This document shows positions 32,277 through 43,052 of a stretch of 64,000 nt of DNA, piece by piece. The notes under the pieces were generated by a model that saw nothing but the letters and a program-made list of their open reading frames with translations, was not told where the DNA came from and searched no databases. How positions within the stretch are numbered: position 1 is the stretch's first letter; every line of letters starts with the position of its first letter. Source of the DNA: Fragilariopsis cylindrus CCMP1102 (taxonomy: Eukaryota; Bacillariophyta; Bacillariophyceae; Bacillariales; Bacillariaceae); assembly GCA_900095095.1 (NCBI GenBank), contig FMBT01000290.1, positions 310,001 through 374,000 of the forward strand, in the 5' to 3' direction. Position numbers and translations under genes: made by a program.

Positions 32277-32388
32277 TTTTTCCCTCGATGCAAAATAAAT
32301 AGTACCTGGTTTCACTGGATTTTTCTTTCTTTTTTTCCCTCGATGCAAAAATAATAGTACCTGGCTTCACTGGATTTTTCTTCTTTCT
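32277..32388. repeat. Tandem duplication of about 55 bp, two copies
   Basis: A unit containing ttttccctcgatgcaaaa, then atagtacctgg and cactggatttttctt, occurs at about 32277-32329 and again at 32330-32388 with only a few differences. It lies about 200 bp beyond the UPF1 stop, so it may sit in or near the UPF1 3' UTR. Confidence 0.9.
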
Positions 32389-32590
32389 ACCATAGATTCG
32401 TTCGATCGATCATCGTTCTTGTGCTGATAATAATAATATGTCCGAAATCGGTTGTTAATCAACATCGTCACGATTGTATAAGCACGCCTCAGAGACATTT
32501 CCAAGAAAAGGCTGATGTTTTTCTTATTTTGCTTTGAAAAGGAAAATATTTTCATCGTAATAATATGTATCACTTCATTATTCTTTCACT

Positions 32591-35500
32591 CTATGGCTTC
32601 GACTGGTGGTCACTGAAATAGTTACCATTGCCACTATTCATACCAACATAATAACCAAGACCGGGTCCTTCCTTTTCACGAGACCCATTCATCATACTAG
32701 CGCGACTGCCTCCGAATTGTGATCCACCATAGGAACTATCACCACCAACACTACTTCCATCGTCTCCACCGGTATAGCTTGGAAGCGGAGCAAAGTTTGG
32801 AATGGGAAGACCATTGGAGCCATTTTTGGGGGCCTGGGAATCACCGTCGTATTCGTACGATCCATAGCGTGAATCGAACCTAGAATCGTTTTGCGAATCT
32901 TTTCCATTGCCACGACGGCCCCCCGAGCGACCCCCCGAGCGAAAGCTTGGTGCATTTCGGGCGTTACCACGACGATCATCCCAACGCCCATCCCATCCAC
33001 CACGAGCAAGAGCCGTAAATGCATAACGGGAGTCTCCCGCTGGGTTGCGGCGAGGGCGAGCAAAGGTCATGTAACTTGGTTGCAGATTGTTTAGGGGACC
33101 CTCTACCAAGCAATCGTACTCTTTGAAATGAAGTAACAGAGCGGCCCATAACGCATTTTTACTCAAAACACGAGGATTTCCCAATAGAATAATTCCCAAT
33201 CTAGCACGCGTTAGGGCCACATTGAGACGACGAGGATCGGAAAGGAAACCAATACCTTGCGTCTCACTGGAACGTACACATGTGACCAAGATGTAGTCCT
33301 TCTCACGACCTTGGAAAGCATCGACAGATGCAACCTCAATGGCTTCGTACAAATTAGTAGCTAGAGCTCCAGATCGACGCATATGTTCCGAAACGTATTT
33401 CTTTTGACCGTCGTATGGAGTGATAACACCAATTTGAGCCGGCGTAACTCCAAGACGCAAAAGATGGGTAACAACCTTTTCAACGTACGAAGCTTCAGTT
33501 CTGTTCAAATAAGAGGTACCTGATGCAGAAATCTCTTCCATCCCGTTGATGGAGTAGAAAAACATAGGTTTACTCGGTACGGGCCAAGCAAAATCCTCCT
33601 TTCCAGTAAATCCTGGCTCATTTAAAAGCTGACGGTCTGCCTCGGTAACTCCATTTTGCAAACTTCCCTCATAGAACATATTCGAGGGGAACTCAGACAA
33701 AGCAGGATGCATTCTATATTGCACTTGCAAACGGATAGGACGAGTTCCGATTAAGACCAAACGTTCGAATAGACTTTGCGTGAGCCCTGCCTTCGCTGCT
33801 GCCTTGCACATAACTACGGGTCCTAATTGGCAATGATCTCCAACGAAAACAACTTGCTTGGCACCATTGGCAATGGGAATCAATGCTTCTGCTTCTATAG
33901 CTTGTGTTGCTTCATCGATCAAGACTTGACGGAAACGGAAGTTCTTAAGACGAGGATCGGCGGCACCTACACAAGTACAACAAATTACATCTGCAGCTTG
34001 CAGAATCTCGCGTTCAGTACGATTTCTCAAAGATCGATATTTTTTCTGATCCCGCTCAGACAGATCACCGATTTCGTTCTTCAAACGATGCAATTTCATG
34101 AATTCATCACCAGCAGCTTGCGGCACCATAACATGTAAACAAAGATGGTCAACAGAGCTCGACGAAGCCTCTCTTGTTTTAGACGCTAATCGAACCACAC
34201 GCAAACCAGTAGCAGCAATTTTTTCAGTTAGCTGATCGACTGCTACATTGGAGGGAGCCGTGACCAACACCTGACCCATATTTTGCTTAGTCATATGGAA
34301 GACTAATGTGGCCGAAGTAACTGTCTTTCCGGTTCCAGGTGGCCCTTGAATCAAACTCAATGGACGTTCCAAGACAGTCGCAACGGCTTCCCTCTGAGAT
34401 TCATTCAACGATGGCAATCCAGGGACTTCATAGTCTCTTTCCGATGCCGGGATCTTAGCAGTGGCGATAAGTTGCTCCTCGACAGGGTGACCAAGTAACT
34501 TATGATAGATGTACCCAGTGACGCTAGTATCATCGATAGCAAATGCCTTCAGAGCATTTTGCATACGATCAAATGATGTACTCTTCCAAATATATTCAAC
34601 GACGTAGTCGTCATGGATTTGATCAGGAACATTACCAGCAGTACGAAGCTCAAGTTCGACTTCTCCATCGATGATACCCTTTACGTATCCGATCCCTTCC
34701 CAAGGTTTGCTGTATAGGTAGGAAGCCCCGTCACCTAATTTCAAGCGCAACTCGTCACCTACCATGATCCGCGACTGCTCCACAGCCAACCGATGAAAGG
34801 TAAAGGTTGCAACATTCTTTCCGGCCAATGATTTTCCCCAATGGACCGAAACGCTTTCTTCCGTCAAAGACTCTTTCATTTGTCGATCGTAATCAGCTTC
34901 AATCTTAACAAGTGGTGCGAGAACATTCTGATAATGGAACCCATCTTCGTACTGTAACAGAGTGGGTTGCATTTCCTCATCTTCGATGATATCAGGTCGA
35001 TCTAGGTCCGCAAAATTAGCTTCCGGCTCGTTCTTCCAGAGTTCTTCGAGTTTTGCCATTTGAGACTGAGCAATGTCACGAGATTTCAACATCAACTTGT
35101 CTGATGGAACCTTGATCAACCATGGAAGGAACTTACGATCTTGAATCAAAGGATGCCATTGTGCCAATTCCCAGTCCATATCCTTAAGAGCCGGAACCGT
35201 TTCAACACAAACACGGCATAGTAGAACGACAACACTAGAGGAGCTAGCAGGAACAAATCCCAAAACAAATACGTTCTTGGAAGTACAGTTGTAACATTCC
35301 AAAACAGTTTCACCTAGAGGAGATTCCGGATGAAGTTGTACTTGATGAGAACGCGAACGAACTAAGTGATGTACGAGATGGGAACCACCACTTCCACATA
35401 CAGCATTACAGAACCACTTCTTCGATTCGACGCATTGTGCTACACATGCTGGATCGTGGATTCCACAATAACGACACGAGTATTCTGGTAACTTTTCCTC

Positions 35501-35749
35501 GTCATAATGATCTAGAGTGAATAAATGATCATCATCATCGTCGTCGTCCTCATCACTAGAATCTTCCTCATCCTCTTCCGACACATCAGACACATCGTCT
35601 TCGTCGTCGTCATCATCATCATCATCGTCATCATCTTCTTCCTCCGATTCTTCGTTGCCGTCTTCCTCTTCATCCTCGGTATCAACGAAACTTGTGTGAG
35701 GATGGTTCGGCTCCCCGGAACCACTGTTCGTCGTTGTCGTGATCGTCAT
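32591..35749 (-). CDS. UPF1: UPF1 RNA helicase (nonsense-mediated decay)
   Basis: A single exon of 1052 residues. It begins with a very acidic tract (about 24-74) and then has the Cys/His-rich UPF2-binding domain (CRYCGIHDPACVAQC, CYNC, LCRVC; about 90-240). The SF1 helicase core follows: Walker A GPPGTGKT at about 468-475, DEATQA (motif II), GDHCQLGP (III), QYRMHP (IV), VDAFQGREKDYI (V) and NVALTRAR (VI). The C-terminus is rich in Gly, Arg, Ser and Asn with a few SQ dipeptides, fewer than in animal UPF1. UPF1 is the ATP-dependent helicase that commits premature-stop mRNAs to decay. The gene is divergent from a UPF3-like gene across 616 bp. Confidence 0.97.
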   Translation of the reverse strand: MTITTTTNSGSGEPNHPHTSFVDTEDEEEDGNEESEEEDDDDDDDDDDDEDDVSDVSEEDEEDSSDEDDDDDDDHLFTLDHYDEEKLPEYSCRYCGIHDPACVAQCVESKKWFCNAVCGSGGSHLVHHLVRSRSHQVQLHPESPLGETVLECYNCTSKNVFVLGFVPASSSSVVVLLCRVCVETVPALKDMDWELAQWHPLIQDRKFLPWLIKVPSDKLMLKSRDIAQSQMAKLEELWKNEPEANFADLDRPDIIEDEEMQPTLLQYEDGFHYQNVLAPLVKIEADYDRQMKESLTEESVSVHWGKSLAGKNVATFTFHRLAVEQSRIMVGDELRLKLGDGASYLYSKPWEGIGYVKGIIDGEVELELRTAGNVPDQIHDDYVVEYIWKSTSFDRMQNALKAFAIDDTSVTGYIYHKLLGHPVEEQLIATAKIPASERDYEVPGLPSLNESQREAVATVLERPLSLIQGPPGTGKTVTSATLVFHMTKQNMGQVLVTAPSNVAVDQLTEKIAATGLRVVRLASKTREASSSSVDHLCLHVMVPQAAGDEFMKLHRLKNEIGDLSERDQKKYRSLRNRTEREILQAADVICCTCVGAADPRLKNFRFRQVLIDEATQAIEAEALIPIANGAKQVVFVGDHCQLGPVVMCKAAAKAGLTQSLFERLVLIGTRPIRLQVQYRMHPALSEFPSNMFYEGSLQNGVTEADRQLLNEPGFTGKEDFAWPVPSKPMFFYSINGMEEISASGTSYLNRTEASYVEKVVTHLLRLGVTPAQIGVITPYDGQKKYVSEHMRRSGALATNLYEAIEVASVDAFQGREKDYILVTCVRSSETQGIGFLSDPRRLNVALTRARLGIILLGNPRVLSKNALWAALLLHFKEYDCLVEGPLNNLQPSYMTFARPRRNPAGDSRYAFTALARGGWDGRWDDRRGNARNAPSFRSGGRSGGRRGNGKDSQNDSRFDSRYGSYEYDGDSQAPKNGSNGLPIPNFAPLPSYTGGDDGSSVGGDSSYGGSQFGGSRASMMNGSREKEGPGLGYYVGMNSGNGNYFSDHQSKP

Positions 35750-36365
35750 AGCACTACTGTATTGGGTTGCCTTTTCCTATTCCGGATTGATTCCGTTCGC
35801 AGCCACTACTTCTCTGCCCTGCCAAATAGAAGTTCGATAGGGAAATACTTGGCGCCAAATTCAAAACAAATTAGTTGTTTATGATCTGGTACTATTAGTA
35901 TGACAACGTTATGCATTATTCATGAGGTTAAACAAAAAAGCATTTGGAAGCTAGGACAGCAGACAGACTGACCGTTTTGTGAGAATGTAGAATCCACAAA
36001 CAAAGACAGGAAATGAATTCGAATAATATTTCCACGCAATCTGAGTACTGTAGATTGTTCATATGTCTATTTTGGGGCATAGTTAATGTTCAAATTTCAG
36101 GTGTGTGGTGGGTTCTCCTACATCTAATAGGAATAGTTTGTTTCAGCCACAACATTGTACTGGGATGGTGATGTGTATCAGTTATTTCACGTCGCGAAAA
36201 AACAAATTAAGTGTGTCACTACTGTACTTTGATAAATAGATTTCTAACTCTCAGGTCCTCGCAGGAAGAGCATCGGTGTGGCCTTCGTTTGCGGAAGTGG
36301 CAAATTAGCTGGTTGGGGGGGAAGGAAAAGTTTGATATATAATCAAAAATCCAAAGAAAAGCATC
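35750..36365. promoter_or_regulatory. Divergent promoter region shared by UPF1 and a UPF3-like gene
   Basis: A 616-bp gap between the start codons of two divergently transcribed genes, both apparently in the NMD pathway. No TATA box or clear shared motif was identified. The plus-strand leader before 36366 is A-rich after a run of G near 36315. Confidence 0.5.
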
Positions 36366-38099
36366 ATGACGGAAGGAACTGTAACATCGTCGGTGCCTGA
36401 TTCTGCACCAGCGGGGCGTCGTAAGCAAAAGCAACGTGTACGGAAACGTAATATAAACAACAAACGGAACGAGTCAAAACGACAGGGTGGTGGTTCCAAA
36501 AACAGCAACAAAAAATCATCGACGACGTCTGGTAATAATAATAATAATAGCACCGTTCCTCCTCCACCTCAAATCAAAATCACAATCCGTAACATCCAAA
36601 ACACTGACAAGTTCGGATCCGTTAGGTTGGTATTAGAAGAATTGGTTGCAAAATTAATGGATGCATGTGTCGAAAAGAAATCTAATAACCAGTACGTGAT
36701 CGAATTAGACCGATACGCTGCTCGTTGTTTGATTACAGAGGAAGAAAAAATTATCGAACATCATTTACGTGAAAAGACTAGGATGGAAGAAGCAGAAAAG
36801 GCCAGGGTAGAAGAAGCAAAGAAAAAACGAGAAGAAGAAAGCAAAGATGGTGGCGACGAAGACAACGACGACCCAGTTACGAATGGTGACGATGATGACG
36901 ACGACGACGGAAATGAAGAAGATTGCACCAAGGAAACGAACGATGAGGATGATGGTGCGCACGAGGAGAAGGAAATCACAGGGGGGACCTCCGACCTTTC
37001 GTCTCCATCCGAAATGAAAGTGGACAAGGAAGAGGATGCTATTACTAACGACAACAATAAATTGGATGTTATCCTGGCACCAAAAATAGTGAGTAATCTG
37101 CCCACAATTATCGCTCGTCCGTTGTACGTTGTACCTCCAAGAAAGACAAGTCGTCGAGGCGAACGAGCTGGAACGGTTCACGTGTTACTCATTGGACCAA
37201 AGATCGAGATGGAGAAACCTACTGCCTCTGTCCACATCGCCATTGAGAAAAAGATAGAAGAGGAAAAAGACGAACGTCATACATCGGAAATTCAACTACC
37301 CCATCCGGCAACACTAGAACATGAGTCACCCGAAATAATTGAAGCAGATGGTGACACAACTGTCATCGATTCAACTAGTAAGCCAGTTTCTGATGTCGTG
37401 GCTGCAGTGAAAGAGGCGAACTATCCAAGAGAGCTCGCCAAGGGACGGCTTTTGTTATCAAATACCATTAAATCGTTGAGCCAATTGGCTGCCGCCGACT
37501 CATCAACTCAGGAATTATTTTCCGGTTGCATCGTAGAGCAGAGTATGAACGGCAAGACTTGGAAGATGTTTCAAGACAAAAGCCGTCCTGACCGTCGAGA
37601 GGGGACCATCGAAGGTACTATAGACTACAAGATATGGTTAGAGACTATCGCGAAGCAAAAAGAAGAACTCAAAGCGCGTCCCAAACCTGTTCCCGGTGGA
37701 GGTGGTACTACGACGACTGAAGGTGCTCCCAAAGATGATGAACAATTAGACGAAAATGGTAAACCCATGTCGTCTCTTGTTCAGCATCTTCGCCTCAAAA
37801 ATCAAGATGCGAAACGCAAAAAGACTCAAAAGAAAAAGAAGGAAGAAATCAAGGGAAAGAAATTTTCGAAGAAAAACAAAGAAGGACGGTCTGAAGGAAA
37901 AAAGAATCGTAGCCGTGCCAATAAAGACGGTAGCAGTAACAAGAAGAAGGACACAGCTGCAATTGCTGCCAAAAAAGCGAAACGAAAGAAAAAAGCAGCT
38001 GCTGCTAAAAGCAAAAAAGGAGGAGGAGGAGGAAGTAAGGCCTCAACAATTAAACGACCGACCGCTCTCTTGAAACCTAAGACGTCAACAACGACTTAA
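36366..38099 (+). CDS. UPF3-like protein (nonsense-mediated decay), with acidic insert
   Basis: A single exon of 577 residues. After a basic N-terminus, a segment begins IKITIRNIQNTDKFG, in the position and style of the first strand of the UPF3 RNA-recognition-like domain. A long Glu/Asp-rich insert (about 130-240) interrupts it. A later block reads FQDKSRPDRREGTIEGTIDY then KIWLETIAKQKEEL, closely recalling the UPF3 signature (DGREGTI...DPEY..FLE.IAKP). The C-terminus is lysine-rich (KKKKEEIKGKKFSKK). UPF3 bridges UPF2/UPF1 to exon junction complexes or ribosomes. Divergence from UPF1 next door supports the call, but the N-terminal domain is too diverged to be certain. Confidence 0.6.
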   Translation: MTEGTVTSSVPDSAPAGRRKQKQRVRKRNINNKRNESKRQGGGSKNSNKKSSTTSGNNNNNSTVPPPPQIKITIRNIQNTDKFGSVRLVLEELVAKLMDACVEKKSNNQYVIELDRYAARCLITEEEKIIEHHLREKTRMEEAEKARVEEAKKKREEESKDGGDEDNDDPVTNGDDDDDDDGNEEDCTKETNDEDDGAHEEKEITGGTSDLSSPSEMKVDKEEDAITNDNNKLDVILAPKIVSNLPTIIARPLYVVPPRKTSRRGERAGTVHVLLIGPKIEMEKPTASVHIAIEKKIEEEKDERHTSEIQLPHPATLEHESPEIIEADGDTTVIDSTSKPVSDVVAAVKEANYPRELAKGRLLLSNTIKSLSQLAAADSSTQELFSGCIVEQSMNGKTWKMFQDKSRPDRREGTIEGTIDYKIWLETIAKQKEELKARPKPVPGGGGTTTTEGAPKDDEQLDENGKPMSSLVQHLRLKNQDAKRKKTQKKKKEEIKGKKFSKKNKEGRSEGKKNRSRANKDGSSNKKKDTAAIAAKKAKRKKKAAAAKSKKGGGGGSKASTIKRPTALLKPKTSTTT

Positions 38100-38821
38100 A
38101 AAACAGAAGTGGTCGAACATATGCACGTTATATCTTCGTAATCACATATTTAACGGCGATAACAATCATTACGATCTACTGTATCACGGACAAGACAATA
38201 ATACGGATTACAAAATCGCATTATTACTACTTCTTTTGCGTTCTCCTGATAAAAATGGATTATCGCGTCGATTACTCTAGCCACGAAAGAATGGAAAAAT
38301 GCTGGTGTACGAACTACTGATCGATCAGCATCTCTTTTTCAAAGTAAGTATCAAGAAAGTACGCTTCCTCTTGACGTTGCGGGAGCACATCATAATGTCA
38401 AGAACGTGAGGCATATATATTATATACATATGCTTTGAATAATCGACACAGGATAGAGATAATATTATTATTTCTGAAAACATAAAGATTCCCGAACTTT
38501 TTCTAGGGTATCGTATCTATAAGATTTCTCTAAGGATAGTATAAAATAGAGTACCTCTCTCTCTCTACTAAATGCTGATCGTGTTCTGAGGTAATTTTCT
38601 AGCTAGTACAATTTCTACAATAGAGTATCATTTTATCTTATTATGAATTGATTCTTTTTTTCTTCGCTCAAAATACCCTTCGTGCGGACCAGAGCTCTAT
38701 CTCTGGTAGTTTACTGTATAACAACAGACTTACATATAATTAATATTATCAACTGAATCTTAGCTTGAAAACTAAAGCTAGATGGATTGATAAAGGCTCG
38801 ACCAGTTCTATTCTATATAAA
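38100..38821. other. Convergent intergenic region
   Basis: A 722-bp AT-rich gap between the 3' ends of the UPF3-like and TLC genes. It contains a (CT)n run near 38555-38566 and a TATATA-rich stretch near 38413-38430. No gene or RNA was recognised. Confidence 0.5.
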
Positions 38822-40124
38822 CTAAGAATCTTTCGCAGTGTTTAGTACTTTCAAATCTTCTATCCCAGTAAGTTTGTAGTATAATTTTCTCATGATTTTG
38901 TGCCACCAAAATAAATTTAAGCAATTGAAAAACATGCCTGGAGCGAGGGAGAATAGAACATAACCGGTAAGCGCAACGAATGCAACAACAGGAACAGGAA
39001 CAACAATCCAGAACACACAATTAAAAACTGCGCTATACTAGTAATCCAACACCAAAAACTACGCACCAAAAAAGAATGTCACATATGTAAAATGCCAAGG
39101 GAGACAAGCTTGACTTTCTGGATTGTATCGATTATCCCACGTCGCTGTAAAAATTCCCCACCAAAGATAAGGACAAACGATCAATCGATAGATTAAAAAG
39201 TTTACAGAAAATATACCAATATTTACAAACATCGATGCATGTGTCATAAAGGATGCTCCCATAAATACCAGATTAAGTGTTGATAGCTAATATATGGAAT
39301 GATATTATAATTCAAAGTATTGATTTTTTGAATAATTTTGTGAGCAATGAGATGCAAGAACTAGTACAGTGACGATTTAGGGAGAAATCTCTATCGATCA
39401 AAATTAGTATTGTAATAAGAACTCACCTCCATCAACAACATTGGCACAATAATTTCAGGGACACCAACTTCACAGAAATATGCCATGACTAAAAAGGTCG
39501 CGACTCCGTGAAGAATCTGACAGGAAAAACAAAAGAATATCAAATCAAAAACCATCATGAGTTCGTTAATTTATAAACATAGAGGAAAGATTCATACACA
39601 TCATATCACTTCCAGGCGCAAATAAAGTAAGATAATAGGAAATGACGCTACTAGGTATTACTTACAAAATCAAGTTTTCCCATACCGATGCCTTCTATAA
39701 GATCAAATACCCCAAACCCCATGGTAATTGCTGGTATAATTGAATGGATTGTAGTCAAAGGTCCCTTACATAGAACAGATCCTAATGGTTCTGTCATACC
39801 AGTCAAAGGTTCGGCTGCAAATACGTTCAACCAAACACAAATAAAACTTAACCCTCCTGTTGCGAATGCATGGGCGTAGGAACACCAATTTACATTGTAA
39901 TTCCTTTTTGATAATTTAAGTATAATTGCTAATGTAACAGCACTTGTGATAGCAATATATCTTGACGATTGGGACCAACTCGGTGCATCGGTCAATTCAT
40001 CAAAAGTTTGTATAAACGATAAAAAATAAACACTTATAGTTCCTATCCAACTACTACCGCCGCCATCCTCCCCCTCCAGAAGAGGAGCCGCGGTGTTTAA
40101 AATCGGTAATCGTCCTGATGCCAT
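38822..40124 (-). CDS. TLC-domain multi-spanning membrane protein
   Basis: Four exons, 40124..39666, 39516..39427, 39286..39067 and 39027..38822, give 324 residues. The first three joins keep frame and rebuild a TLC (TRAM-LAG1-CLN8) core: TMGFGVFDLIEGIGMGKLDF|ILHGVATFLVMAYFC, then EIIVPMLLME|LSTLNLVFMG. Several hydrophobic helices follow (FVNIGIFSVNFLIYRLIV, FWIVVPVPVVAFVALTGYVL). TLC proteins include ceramide synthases and TMEM56/CLN8-like lipid-handling proteins; the double-His catalytic motif of ceramide synthase is absent, so a TMEM56-like role is more likely. The last intron is only 39 nt in this model; a 45-nt alternative (39072..39028 shifted) also keeps frame. Confidence 0.78.
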
Positions 40125-41141
40125 GATTAAAAACAGATCAGAATGTAAAGTTACGCAGCGAGAGTTTGTTCTTTTGTTTTGTTAGTGGTCCTTCTCTTCC
40201 GAAGAACGTGTAGTCATAAGATGTACAATGTAAGATGTAATAAAGTTGATAAGAATGATTATTGCTTGGCTACAGATACGAAGTACTTGTCTAAAATTTC
40301 AAAAATTGGCGTTTGAATTTACTTAGTTGTTCCGTGGAATTGTACTGTAGTAGGGTTCTAATTTTGAAAGTGAAAAAGCCTTAAGTATATAAAATTTGAA
40401 CGGCGAACTTCTAAAACTGGATGTTCTGCAACAATTTGTGGATACAGTAGCGCATCCGTATCACCGTCCAATTCTATGGCAACATCATCATTATTTGCGT
40501 CGAGCCAATAACAAACCAAGCTAGTAGCTAGTTGGAGAGAAGAACAGTCAAATCAATTGGAAATATATGTGTTGAAAGTTCCTTAAGTTTGTATAGTGAA
40601 ATATACAAACAATATTTTGAATATCCCGAACTCTTTGGCGTACTGTCGCCCTATAATATTAATATCTAGACAGTTCAACATCATTATGAATAGTAGCAGC
40701 TATCAAATGGAAACACTCATACACACACTTAGCATCTAAATTCAAAAAAAACCCTCCTGCAATTCGAATGCATATGTAATTAAGTAATGCTAAGAAGGAT
40801 TTCGTCGGGTACCACTCAATTTTTTAATATATATACTGTAGTATGGATGATTCATAATTCATGCATAGTTCATAGTAAGTATTTCTTCGGTCCCGCGTGA
40901 ATGAATCGATGAAAATCGCAATAATATGAAATAGTGCCTCATCCACGTCAAAACAATATAAAAACAATAAAAAGTCTAAAGAACGACACAAACACATTTT
41001 AAACATTGTTATCAAAGGTCGAACGAGGTAGACGACGATCATCAAAATCCACTATCATTGCAGCAGTCGTCATCGTAAAAACAAACAAGGAATAATATAT
41101 ACGAACAACAATTGTACGACTAAGATATCTATCGGCAAGTG
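40125..41141. other. Divergent intergenic region, TLC / FNTA
   Basis: A 1.0-kb AT-rich gap upstream of both flanking genes. I see no gene, RNA or repeat beyond scattered poly-A/T tracts and a TATATATA near 40826. Confidence 0.45.
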
Positions 41142-41543
41142 ATGATGATGAGAAGCGATATAATGATATCGGTGGAAGATATACCAGAAATCTTCAATGA
41201 TTTGACACCGATTCTACAGAACGATGGACCTACCCGTGTTTGTGTCATTCAATATCCGTCATCATTTACCTTGGCCTATAATTACATGCGTGCTGTATGG
41301 GCGGCGAAAGAATTAAGTGGTAAGGGACTTTCTACGCTTCTTGTCGCTACCATACCGTATCAAATAATTGCCGGATATTTTACATAATAATATAATATTA
41401 TGTTTTCTCAAGTATCGTTATTCGATTTCCCTTTTCGTTATTCAGTCGCTCACTCTCTCTCTTTTTTTCACCATCAATCGACGCCATATACAAAATGATC
41501 AACTTGTGATTATATGTCTCTTTTCCTCTCTAAAAATACACAA

Positions 41544-41577
<34 letters not shown>

Positions 41578-42808
41578 TATAGAACGAGCATTGAAATTAT
41601 CAGCAACATGTTTGAAAATGAATCCAGCAAATTATACGGTTTGGAATTTTCGTCGTCAATGTTTACAATTCTTAGGTCTTAGTTCCGATAAAATCTCTAT
41701 ACAAAACGATCTGAATCTAGCTTCTTCATTGGGTGGAAGTAATCCAAAAAATTATCAGGTATGTAAAATACAGTGGTAGAATAGTGCAAATACGTACACA
41801 TTTGGCAAAAGAAAAAAATCATCTTCATCATTCATGCAGTATTTTCTTGTCCGTTTACTCATAATTTCCTACCCTCCTTGACAAAACGAACATACGGTAA
41901 TAAAAAAGATCTGGTACCACCGTCGAGCAATATTAGAAATTTATGGTCCGCGTGAATTTTTAGATTCGGAATTAGATTATATAGAAAAAGTATTAGAGGA
42001 AGACTCAAAGAATTATCATGCGTGGTCGTATCGACAATGGATACTTATGTCAGTTGATGAAGAATCTGTTTGGGAAAAGGAAATGGATTTTGGTACGTTA
42101 AAAAAATAGAAAACTGTGACGAATAAACAATAAACGCAATGATCATTTGGTGTTCTACTATAACGTACGCGTGTTCCGTTTGGTTCTAATACTGTATTTA
42201 TATTTGCATTTTGGATGTACTGTTGTTGTTGATTATAATTATACTGTATAGTGTGTAAATTAATCAAGGAAGACATCCGTAATAATTCAGCTTGGAATCA
42301 ACGTTGGTTGGTATCTCATCGAGGAAAACAACAGTATCAGCCAATAGGTCTCGATGTTGCACGACGGGAGGCAGATTTTGCGATCGATCATGGTGCTATG
42401 TTAGATCCATACAATGAAAGTCCATGGCGGTATTTAATCGGAATTTTACAAGAACAACACCAATATTATCAGCAGGCTAAGAATAATAATAATGATGATG
42501 ATGATGATGAAAACAAAAACATACTAAAAGCAATGATCGTTACATACGAAGCTAAGACGAATAGTAATAAAATACGGAATGTATTGATTGATTCAAATCG
42601 TGATCCTGATACATGTATTAATATGACAAATGCAAGAATTGATCTACTTGAAATGATGGGAATCGATGATAAAGATTCACTACAGACAGCGATATTGTTA
42701 ACAGATGGATTAGCAACAAAATATGATACAATACGAAAAAAATATTGGTTACTCGTATCGAAACGATTACGTCGACGTTATTCGGCACTCACGATCGTAA
42801 GCAAATGA
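41142..42808 (+). CDS. FNTA: Protein farnesyltransferase / geranylgeranyltransferase I alpha subunit
   Basis: Four exons, 41142..41319, 41583..41758, 41909..42092 and 42252..42808, give 364 residues. All joins keep frame. PPTA prenyltransferase-alpha repeats are visible: NPANYTVWNFRRQCLQ, NPKNYQ|IWYHRRAILE (split by intron 2), DSKNYHAWSYRQWIL and NSAWNQRWLVSHRG, then DPYNESPWRYLIGIL. This subunit pairs with a beta subunit to attach farnesyl or geranylgeranyl groups to CaaX proteins such as small GTPases. An Asn/Asp run (NNNNDDDDDENKN) interrupts the region after the last repeat. Intron 1 ends in a (TA)n run directly before its acceptor. The intron 2 acceptor (AAAAAAG at 41908) lacks a strong pyrimidine tract. 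Confidence 0.93.
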
Positions 42809-42959
42809 ATCGAGCGAGTGAGTGGTTTGTCACTGGTTCTTGTTTGGCATCGAATGAATCGGATCAAGTCATTTACTACGTGGTGGGCGTATCTATATGT
42901 AGTAATAGATTATGCAAGCATTCGTGTGTGAAAAACAAGTATTAATAATAGCACTTAAA

Positions 42960-42987
42960 ATATATATATATATATATATATATATTA
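42960..42987. repeat. (TA)n microsatellite
   Basis: About 13 TA units lie between the convergent FNTA and 43053 genes. Confidence 0.9.
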
Positions 42988-43052
42988 TCTTGTTTTGATT
43001 ATTCATTCATTCTAATTTAAGTTAGTTCTATAGTTTTAGTTTACTTTATATT

